5,079 bases of DNA from NCBI GenBank assembly GCA_030601965.1, contig JAUWAR010000091.1, positions 1 through 5,079 of the forward strand, given 5' to 3'. The notes under the pieces are model-generated. The model made no database searches, had not been told where the DNA came from, and saw nothing but the letters and a program-made list of their open reading frames with translations. This document shows, in pieces, positions 1 to 4,363 of this stretch; positions within the stretch are counted from its first letter, which is position 1, and every line of letters begins with the position of its first letter. The DNA comes from a bacterium. Lineage in GTDB: Bacteria > Hydrothermota > UBA3073 > JACQXS01 > JAUWAR01. The position numbers and the translations under genes are program-made.

Positions 1-46
1 CAACCTCTTTACCTTCAAATTTAGATATTTTTTCAATAAAAACCAT
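1..46 (-). CDS. asnS: Asparaginyl-tRNA synthetase, N-terminal fragment (probable)
   Basis: The gene reads leftwards and is cut by the window edge; only 15 codons are visible, starting at an ATG whose complement is 44-46. They encode MVFIEKISKFEGKEV. Class II asparaginyl-tRNA synthetases typically begin with a short helix followed by G-(K/E)-E-V and then an anticodon-binding OB fold (I-x-G-W-V-Y-N-x-R). The visible peptide fits the part just before the OB fold, and such a short lead-in favours AsnRS over the longer-leading LysRS or AspRS. The enzyme would charge tRNA-Asn with asparagine in the cytoplasm. No good Shine-Dalgarno sequence precedes the ATG, but a TTGACA/TATTAG promoter candidate lies about 30 bp upstream on the same strand. 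The identification rests on 15 residues and could be wrong. Confidence 0.45.
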   Translation of the reverse strand, partial: MVFIEKISKFEGKEV

Positions 47-78
47 AAAATAGTGGTCTAGTGACTAAACAACTAAAA

Positions 79-107
79 CTAATACTATTTGTTGTCCACT
101 CTGTCAA
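79..107 (-). promoter_or_regulatory. Minus-strand sigma70-type promoter candidate for the asnS-like gene
   Basis: Read on the minus strand, a perfect -35 box TTGACA (complement of 102-107) is followed after exactly 17 bp by TATTAG (complement of 79-84), which matches TATAAT at 4 of 6 positions. Transcription would start near position 72, leaving a leader of about 25 nt before the ATG at 46. The perfect -35 and optimal spacing support it; the weak -10 keeps confidence moderate. Confidence 0.5.
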
Positions 108-165
108 TAAAAAACTTATGTGGGATAGAAAAATTTATGGAAGAGGAATTTGTCTTTGTTTTTTC

Positions 166-195
166 TTGACAAGTCCTATTTCTTTAGACTATTTT
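166..195 (+). promoter_or_regulatory. Plus-strand sigma70-type promoter candidate for the wzz-murB gene run
   Basis: A perfect TTGACA (-35) at 166-171 is followed after 18 bp by TATTTT (190-195), which matches TATAAT at 4 of 6 positions. The predicted transcription start is near 202, about 18 nt before the ATG at 220. This argues that translation starts at 220 and not at the in-frame GTG at 61, which lies upstream of the promoter. It diverges from the minus-strand promoter candidate at 79-107; the two -35 boxes are about 60 bp apart. Confidence 0.45.
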
Positions 196-219
196 TCGGA
201 AAATGATAAAGATATACTA

Positions 220-900
220 ATGGATGAAGAAATAAATATTATTGATTATTTTAGAATTATTAAGAAATGGTGGTTGGTCATAGCTATCATCTTTTTTGTA
301 AGTGTACTAACGACTTTCATTATTAGTATCAGAATGCCAAAATTATATGAAGCCACTGCCACTGTTCTCTCTCAAGAGGTTTTAACTGAGAAGGGCGTGC
401 TACTTACTTCAAAACTCCCTTATATTCTCAAGGAAGAAGTAGACTTATATAGTGGAGGGGGACCATCTCAACTTATAATAGCACTTCTTAAATCAGGAAG
501 AATGGCTGAAGATGCGATAGAAAGATTTAGTCTTGAGAAACTTTACAGTAGTTCTCATAAAAGTGAAATAATTAAGAAGGTAAAAAAGAGAGTAACTACT
601 TTAATGTCGAAAGAGGGTGTTATCTCTGTAAGAGTAGAATCCCCTGACCCTAAACTCAGTGCAGATATTGCGAATTTCTATGTAGAAAATCTGGATAAGT
701 TAAATCAGGAACTTGAAATCTCATCTTTAAAGCCCCTTGTTAAAGTTCTTGATAGGGCTATTCCTCCGTCATCGCCCTCAAACCCAAAAATCAAACTTAA
801 TCTTCTAATATCAGGAATACTTTCAATCTTCATAGGCATTCTACTATCCTTTTTTCTGAACTATGTCCAGGAAGAAAAGTCTAAAAGTCTAAAAGTCTAA
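220..900 (+). CDS. Wzz-type polysaccharide chain-length determinant / co-polymerase
   Basis: This inner-membrane protein is predicted to set the length of, or help export, a surface polysaccharide made by a Wzy-type polymerase. From the ATG at 220 it has 226 residues: a short cytoplasmic head (MDEEINIIDYFRIIKKWW), a first membrane span at about 17-37, a periplasmic domain with charged helical stretches, a Pro-rich segment (PPSSPSNPK, about 182-190), and a second span at about 193-215 with a short Lys-rich tail. This is the standard Wzz layout. It is shorter than the enterobacterial proteins (about 325 aa) and close in size to Gram-positive CapA/YveK-type adaptors; there is no fused tyrosine kinase. 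An in-frame GTG at 61 would add 53 residues, but that stretch is not Wzz-like and overlaps both promoter candidates. No clear Shine-Dalgarno precedes 220. The last codons lie in an 8-bp tandem repeat. No glycosyltransferase or polymerase gene is in the window, so the polysaccharide is unknown. Confidence 0.8.
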   Translation: MDEEINIIDYFRIIKKWWLVIAIIFFVSVLTTFIISIRMPKLYEATATVLSQEVLTEKGVLLTSKLPYILKEEVDLYSGGGPSQLIIALLKSGRMAEDAIERFSLEKLYSSSHKSEIIKKVKKRVTTLMSKEGVISVRVESPDPKLSADIANFYVENLDKLNQELEISSLKPLVKVLDRAIPPSSPSNPKIKLNLLISGILSIFIGILLSFFLNYVQEEKSKSLKV

Positions 901-909
901 AAGTGAAAA
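878..909. repeat. 8-bp tandem repeat, three exact copies plus one degenerate, across the wzz/murB junction
   Basis: The unit AGTCTAAA occurs three times in a row (878-885, 886-893, 894-901), followed by AGTGAAAA (902-909). It encodes the last residues and the TAA stop of the wzz-like gene and runs into the GTG start of murB at 903. Because 8 is not a multiple of 3, each copy shifts the frame in which its TAA is read, so three copies put a stop in all three frames. Slippage here would change the C-terminal tail and the spacing to murB. Confidence 0.85.
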
Positions 910-1784
910 GGTATTGTAATGAATCCCTTGCGAATCACACGACCTTTAAGATTGGTGGAAAATGTGATTTTTTTTATATCCCTCAAAGTATTGACGACAT
1001 CAAGAAGATTCTTAAATTTGCAGATGGAATCCCTCTTTATGTAATTGGTAATGGTTCAAATTTGCTTGTAAGAGATGAACACATAAAAGGAATCGTTATA
1101 AAAATTGGAGATAGCACATCCTCTGGTCGCAATTTATTAAGTAATATAGAAATAGATGGAGAAGTTGTAAAGGCTGAAGCAGGGATTAACCTTGGAATTC
1201 TTTGCTCTTGTTTGGCTGATAAAGGGCTTTCTGGACTTGAGTTTGCGGTAGGAATCCCTGGAACACTTGGAGGAGCAATATATATGAATGCTGGGTCAAA
1301 CCACGAAAGTATTGGAAATCTTATAGAAAAAGTAAAAATAATGACAAGAGATGGAGAAATAAGATGGTATTCCAAAGAACAACTAAAATTTGGATATCGG
1401 CGGAGCTCATTTTCCGCCAAAGGCGGAAAATCGGGAATCATACTTTCTACAGTGCTTAAACTTCAAAAGAAGAATCCCAAGACTATTAAAGAGAAGATGG
1501 AAAAAGTGTTTGAAAGAAGAAGAACTGCACTTCCGCTTGATTTCCCATCAGCAGGCTCTATATTCAAGAATCCCATAGGAGATTTTGCGGCAAGACTTAT
1601 AGAAGATTGTAATTTGAAAGGTCTAAAATCCGGTGATGCGATAGTCTCAGAGAAACATGCAAATTTTATTCTTAATACAGGCAATGCAACATATAAAGAT
1701 GTCTATTCTCTGATAACAAAGATAAGAAAAACTGTAAAGGGTAAATTCGGAATTTTACTTGAACTGGAGGTAACGATATGGTGA
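903..1784 (+). CDS. murB: UDP-N-acetylenolpyruvoylglucosamine reductase (MurB)
   Basis: MurB is the cytoplasmic FAD/NADPH enzyme that reduces UDP-GlcNAc-enolpyruvate to UDP-MurNAc, the second committed step of peptidoglycan synthesis. The 293 residues show the family landmarks: HTTFKIGG (12-19), FAD-binding GNGSNLLVRD (49-58), GIPGTLGGAIYMNAG (117-131), the substrate-binding YR pair (165-166), the catalytic-serine motif AGSIFKNP with Ser219, GLKSGDAIVSEKHANFILN (240-258), and a C-terminal LELEV carrying the catalytic Glu (287 or 289). The size and the missing third-domain Tyr loop suggest a type II MurB. The GTG at 903 is chosen because the N-terminal motif begins a few residues later and no better in-frame start exists. 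It lies 2 bp after the wzz stop with no evident Shine-Dalgarno, so translational coupling is likely. Residues 171-176 (SAKGGK) are encoded by an inserted palindrome in a length-variable loop just after YR. Confidence 0.96.
   Translation: MKRYCNESLANHTTFKIGGKCDFFYIPQSIDDIKKILKFADGIPLYVIGNGSNLLVRDEHIKGIVIKIGDSTSSGRNLLSNIEIDGEVVKAEAGINLGILCSCLADKGLSGLEFAVGIPGTLGGAIYMNAGSNHESIGNLIEKVKIMTRDGEIRWYSKEQLKFGYRRSSFSAKGGKSGIILSTVLKLQKKNPKTIKEKMEKVFERRRTALPLDFPSAGSIFKNPIGDFAARLIEDCNLKGLKSGDAIVSEKHANFILNTGNATYKDVYSLITKIRKTVKGKFGILLELEVTIW
1399..1431. repeat. Palindromic element in murB (GGCGGA / TCCGCC half-sites)
   Basis: A perfect inverted repeat has 10-bp arms, ATTTTCCGCC (1409-1418) and GGCGGAAAAT (1422-1431), with an AAA loop. 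A further half-site GGCGGA lies just upstream at 1399-1404, so three hexamer half-sites alternate in orientation. It is GC-rich compared with the surrounding AT-rich gene and is translated in frame as Ser-Ala-Lys-Gly-Gly-Lys (1413-1430). A related element, read in the same frame, lies in the next gene at 2316-2350. Confidence 0.8.
1764..1770 (+). promoter_or_regulatory. Ribosome-binding site of the nucleotidyltransferase-like gene
   Basis: CTGGAGG lies 7 nt before the ATG at 1778 and is embedded in the last codons of murB. It is the strongest Shine-Dalgarno match in this gene run and fixes the start at 1778 in preference to the GTG at 1781. Confidence 0.85.
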
Positions 1785-2545
1785 TTAAAAACTTAGATAA
1801 AATCAGTGTATATGCACATAAGATACTGAAACCTTACCTTAAGAAGTTATTAGAAATCCATAAAGATAACATCAAGTCTATTGTCCTTTATGGAAGTGGC
1901 ACCTCTGAAGACTTTGTTCCCAAGAAGTCAAATATAAATCTTATTGTTATATGTGAGAAGATTGATTTTGATGACCTAAAAAAGAGTGTGCGGATTGTCA
2001 CCAATGGAATAAAAAAGGGCATTATCGCCCCGTTATTTTTTACACCTAAGCACATAAGAACTTCTCAGGATGTTTTTCCCATTGAGTTCCTTGAGTTTAA
2101 AGATAATTACCTTGTTCTTTATGGTGATGACCCATTTACTGAACTCCACATTAATGAGGAACATCTTCGACTTGAATGCGAGGAGCAGATTAAAGGTAAA
2201 CTCATAAGAATAAGACAGGCTTATCTTGAAACCAGCGGGAAAAAAGGTGGGATAAGAAATCTTCTTATTACCTCTTTAAATGGAATTATTCCTCCAATAA
2301 GGGCTATTTTGCGTCTTTCTGCCAAAGGTAGATCCGCCTCTGGCGGAAAGGATATAACTCCACCAAGAAAAAAATCTCTTGTGCTTGAAAGGGCAGAAGA
2401 ACTTATTGGTATCGATAGAGAGGTTTTTACAGAGATGCTTTCTATTAAGAAAGGGCAAAAAGTCTCCATACATAAACTTGAGGATATTTTCAAGAGGTAT
2501 CTTTATGAGATTGAGAAGATTGCAGTTTATGTGGATAGATTATGA
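1778..2545 (+). CDS. Nucleotidyltransferase-fold protein, probably catalytically degenerate
   Basis: This 255-residue soluble protein has a helical N-terminus and then IVLYGSGTSEDFVPKKS-NINLIVI (35-58), the pattern of the Pol-beta/MNT-type nucleotidyltransferase domain (G-S, then D-x-D on a beta strand). The Gly39-Ser40 pair is present, but the metal-binding Asp pair is replaced by Asn52 and Asn54, so nucleotide transfer is doubtful. The rest is mainly helical: an EFLEFKDNYLVLYGDDPF segment (103-120), a charged helix with a conserved-looking LRLECEEQIKGKLIRIRQAYLE (130-151), and a C-terminal helical part. I recognise the fold but not a specific function. It overlaps the end of murB by 7 bp, so the two are translated together, and plsY follows; an envelope-related or regulatory role is only a guess. 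Residues 181-191 (SAKGRSASGGK) come from an inserted palindromic element. Confidence 0.8.
   Translation: MVIKNLDKISVYAHKILKPYLKKLLEIHKDNIKSIVLYGSGTSEDFVPKKSNINLIVICEKIDFDDLKKSVRIVTNGIKKGIIAPLFFTPKHIRTSQDVFPIEFLEFKDNYLVLYGDDPFTELHINEEHLRLECEEQIKGKLIRIRQAYLETSGKKGGIRNLLITSLNGIIPPIRAILRLSAKGRSASGGKDITPPRKKSLVLERAEELIGIDREVFTEMLSIKKGQKVSIHKLEDIFKRYLYEIEKIAVYVDRL
2316..2350. repeat. Palindromic element in the nucleotidyltransferase-like gene
   Basis: Four hexamer half-sites follow one another: TCTGCC (2318-2323), GGTAGA (2327-2332), TCCGCC (2333-2338) and GGCGGA (2342-2347), with AAA and TCT spacers inside the two pairs. The outer arms CTTTCTGCC (2316-2324 region) and GGCGGAAAG (2342-2350) also pair, with one G-T wobble, so the element can fold as one long or two short hairpins. 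It is read in frame as SAKGR-SASGGK, the same frame as the murB copy. Confidence 0.8.
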
Positions 2546-2629
2546 GTTAAATGTCAAAAATATTTTTGGGGTTTTGGATTTAAGGCTTGATTCGACATTA
2601 AGATTTCAGGATTTAGAATTTTAAAAGAT

Positions 2630-3211
2630 ATGTCTTATATTCTTTTTTTCTTATATAGTTATCTCTTTGGAGGTATTCCATTCGGGTATATTCTTGCAAG
2701 AATTTTTAAGAAGATAGATATACGAGAATGTGGCAGTGGGAATATAGGTGCTACAAATGTCATCAGGGTATGTGGAAAAGGTATTGGGATTCCTGCCTTT
2801 ATTCTTGATATTGCCAAAGGCTTTTTTCCTGCTTATATCGGTGCAACCTATGTAGATATAAATATAGGAATATCTGCAGGGCTTGGAGCTATAGTAGGAC
2901 ACATATTTACTCCATATCTTAAAGGAAAAGGGGGCAAAGGAGTAGCAACAGGACTTGGTGTTTTTATTGCCCTTGCCCCTATACCTGTTAGTATTGCTTT
3001 TGGTGTGTTTCTTATTGTTCTCTTCGCAAGCAGGTATGTTTCTCTTGCTTCTATGTCTGCAGCAGTAGTGCTTCCAGTAGCAATTGGTATCATAAAAAGG
3101 GATTCTCTCTCTCTTGTCATTTTCGGAGTAGCGGGATGTTTGCTTATAATATTTACTCATAGAACAAATATAAAGAGATTAATCAAGGGTGAAGAACATA
3201 AATGGAGATAG
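2630..3211 (+). CDS. plsY: Acyl-phosphate:glycerol-3-phosphate acyltransferase (PlsY)
   Basis: PlsY is the inner-membrane enzyme that moves an acyl group from acyl-phosphate (made by PlsX) to sn-glycerol-3-phosphate, giving lysophosphatidate for phospholipid synthesis. All three family motifs are present in the 193 residues: GSGNIGATNVIR (35-46), GHIFTPYLKGKGGKGVATGLGV (90-111, the phosphate/glycerol-phosphate loop), and THRTNIKRLIKGEEHK (176-191). GGIPFGY (14-20) and LDIAKG (59-64) are also typical. Hydrophobic stretches at about 3-24, 52-72, 79-95, 109-133, 138-154 and 159-176 fit a polytopic protein. The start at 2630 places the first membrane span at the N-terminus, as usual; only a weak AAAAGAT lies upstream. 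An 84-bp AT-rich gap separates it from the preceding gene, with no terminator hairpin and only an isolated -10-like TAGAAT (2614-2619). plsX is not in the window. Confidence 0.97.
   Translation: MSYILFFLYSYLFGGIPFGYILARIFKKIDIRECGSGNIGATNVIRVCGKGIGIPAFILDIAKGFFPAYIGATYVDINIGISAGLGAIVGHIFTPYLKGKGGKGVATGLGVFIALAPIPVSIAFGVFLIVLFASRYVSLASMSAAVVLPVAIGIIKRDSLSLVIFGVAGCLLIIFTHRTNIKRLIKGEEHKWR
3204..3207 (+). promoter_or_regulatory. Ribosome-binding site of fabH
   Basis: GGAG lies 7 nt before the ATG at 3215, within the last codons of plsY. With only 3 bp between the plsY stop and the fabH start, the two genes are almost certainly co-transcribed. Confidence 0.7.
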
Positions 3212-3214
3212 GAA

Positions 3215-4192
3215 ATGGGTATTAAATTTATTTCAACAGGAAGATACTTGCCAGATAAAATTCTTACCAATTTTGATTTAGAGAAGATGGTTGACACATC
3301 AGATGAATGGATAAGAACAAGGACTGGTATAATAGAACGTAGGATTGCAGAAGAAAGTATAGCAACCTCTGATATGGTAACCTTTGCGGCTAAAAAAGCC
3401 CTTAAAAAGGGAGGACTCTCTCCCGAGGATATAGATGGAATTATTGTAGCAACAGTAACACCTGACAATTTTTACCCTGCTACTGCCTGCTGGGTTCAAA
3501 AGCAGTTAGGAATAAAGGAATTCCCTGCATTTGACATAAGTATTGGTTGTCCAGGATTTCTCTATGGACTTATTGTCGCTCAAGGACTACTGAGAACCGG
3601 TGAGTGTAAAAGGATTCTTCTTGCTGGTGCTGAAACTATGTCAAGGGTTGTGAACTGGGATGATAGAAATACTTGTGTGCTATTTGGTGACGGAGCAGGT
3701 GTAGTAATTTTAGAGAACAGTAACGATGATTCTGATATTCTTGCCTCTAATTGGGGTGCAGATGGTTCATTAGGGCATCTACTTATACAACCTGCAGGAG
3801 GAACAAGAATGCCTCCAACTCATGAAACTATTGATAAAAAACTGCATAGTGTATCAATGCAAGGATTTGAAGTTTTTAAGCATGCAGTAAGATGGATGGC
3901 TAAATCTGCTGGGCAGGCTCTTAAAAATGCTAAACTTACTGCTCAGGATATAGATGTTTATGTGCCTCATCAGGCAAATATGAGGATAATAGAGGCTACC
4001 ATAGAAAGGGTAGGAATACCTATGGAGAAAACTATAATTACAATTGATAAATATGCAAATGTTCCAGATGCCACAATTCCGCTCTCTTTAGACTGGGCAC
4101 TTGAACAAGGGAAGATTAAAAGAGGCGATATCGTCCTTATGAACACCTTTGGTGGAGGGTTTTCTTGGGCATCCTGTATTGTGAGATGGTAA
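3215..4192 (+). CDS. fabH: Beta-ketoacyl-ACP synthase III (FabH-type)
   Basis: FabH condenses an acyl-CoA primer with malonyl-ACP to start type II fatty-acid synthesis in the cytoplasm. The 325-residue length is normal. The N-terminal half carries TSDEWIRTRTGIIERR (28-43), the usual signature of this family. The Cys-His-Asn triad is complete: Cys112 in DISIGCPGF, His252 in VPHQANMRI, and Asn282 in YANVPDATIP. LFGDGAGVVILE (156-167) and the C-terminal NTFGGGFSWAS (310-320) are also as expected. Cys112 has the same number as in E. coli FabH. The residues flanking two catalytic positions depart from the common forms (GCPGF rather than A-A-C-S/A-G-F; ANVPDA rather than G-N-T-S-A-A). Primer specificity could therefore differ, or it could be a KAS III paralogue used outside primary metabolism. 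It follows plsY by 3 bp, which points to lipid synthesis. No fabD, fabG or acpP is in the window. Confidence 0.93.
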   Translation: MGIKFISTGRYLPDKILTNFDLEKMVDTSDEWIRTRTGIIERRIAEESIATSDMVTFAAKKALKKGGLSPEDIDGIIVATVTPDNFYPATACWVQKQLGIKEFPAFDISIGCPGFLYGLIVAQGLLRTGECKRILLAGAETMSRVVNWDDRNTCVLFGDGAGVVILENSNDDSDILASNWGADGSLGHLLIQPAGGTRMPPTHETIDKKLHSVSMQGFEVFKHAVRWMAKSAGQALKNAKLTAQDIDVYVPHQANMRIIEATIERVGIPMEKTIITIDKYANVPDATIPLSLDWALEQGKIKRGDIVLMNTFGGGFSWASCIVRW

Positions 4193-4239
4193 GACTCTAA
4201 AAAGTGTCATTCTGAGTAAAACGAAGAATCTCATTTGAG

Positions 4240-4322
4240 TGTCATTGCGAGGAGTCCGTCAGCTGACGGACGACGAAGCAATCTTGAGTGATGAGATTGC
4301 TTCGCTATCGCTTGCAATGACA
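4240..4322. repeat. Inner palindromic repeat (TGTCATTGC...GCAATGACA), MITE-like
   Basis: Perfect 9-bp terminal inverted repeats, TGTCATTGC (4240-4248) and GCAATGACA (4314-4322), bound an 83-bp element. Inside it, CGAAGCAATCT (4274-4284) pairs exactly with AGATTGCTTCG (4294-4304) around a 9-nt loop, and an 18-bp perfect palindrome sits at 4254-4271. I recall repeats of this type as common in genomes of uncultured bacteria. No T-run follows either hairpin, so it is not a classical terminator. Confidence 0.85.
4254..4271. repeat. 18-bp perfect palindrome within the inner repeat
   Basis: GTCCGTCAGCTGACGGAC reads the same on both strands. It lies between GCGAGGA and GACGAAGC, which look like contiguous parts of the inner repeat, so it may be an insertion. 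Its half-sites TCCGTC / GACGGA resemble the TCCGCC / GGCGGA half-sites of the elements in murB and the nucleotidyltransferase-like gene. Confidence 0.8.
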
Positions 4323-4353
4323 GCAATCGAAGGTTCGGAATGACAAAGCGAAA

Positions 4354-4357
4354 GGAG
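4354..4357 (+). promoter_or_regulatory. Ribosome-binding site of the ammonia-lyase gene
   Basis: GGAG within AAAGGAG lies 6 nt before the ATG at 4364 and immediately outside the outer repeat. It fixes the start and suggests independent translation of the downstream gene. Confidence 0.8.
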
Positions 4358-4363
4358 AAGATA

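Larger units (their letters stand above)
4205..4345. repeat. Outer palindromic repeat (TGTCATTC...GAATGACA) enclosing another repeat
   Basis: Terminal inverted repeats TGTCATTC (4205-4212) and GAATGACA (4338-4345) match exactly and extend to 12 bp if two G-T pairs are allowed. The left part contains CGAAGAATCTC (4222-4232), the counterpart of CGAAGCAATCT in the enclosed element, so the two belong to related families. The matching GAGATTCTTCG expected on the right is absent. The repeat fills most of the fabH to ammonia-lyase gap and ends 8 nt before the downstream Shine-Dalgarno sequence. It has no coding capacity. Confidence 0.65.

Noticed and set aside
2..61. Open + strand frame ending in a TAG at 59-61, as a possible tail of an upstream gene
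   Set aside because: Twenty open codons are within chance, and the minus-strand reading gives a recognisable synthetase-like start instead.
61..219. In-frame N-terminal extension of the wzz-like protein from a GTG at 61
   Set aside because: The 53 extra residues do not look like a Wzz N-terminus, the stretch overlaps both promoter candidates, and the typical Wzz start (short acidic head, then IIDYF) begins at the ATG at 220.
203..220. Five-codon mini-ORF (ATG at 203, TAA at 218-220) overlapping the wzz start
   Set aside because: It has no properly spaced Shine-Dalgarno and no sequence pattern of a leader peptide; it is probably a chance feature of AT-rich DNA.
1037..1441. Minus-strand open frame of 134 codons opposite murB
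   Set aside because: It lies antisense to a strongly conserved MurB region, has no family resemblance and is best explained as a shadow frame.
2587..2619. Promoter for plsY from TTGATT (2587-2592) and TAGAAT (2614-2619)
   Set aside because: The -10-like hexamer is good, but the 21-bp spacing is too long and no better -35 lies at 16-18 bp.
2651..3160. Minus-strand open frame of 169 codons opposite plsY
   Set aside because: The peptide is low-complexity (Ser, Tyr, Lys, Asn) and antisense to all three PlsY motifs; no domain is recognisable.
4274..4304. Strong hairpin after fabH as an intrinsic terminator
   Set aside because: The stem is an 11-bp perfect match, but it is followed by CTATCGCTTGC with no T-run, and it is part of a dispersed-type repeat. 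An effect on read-through remains possible but is not shown.
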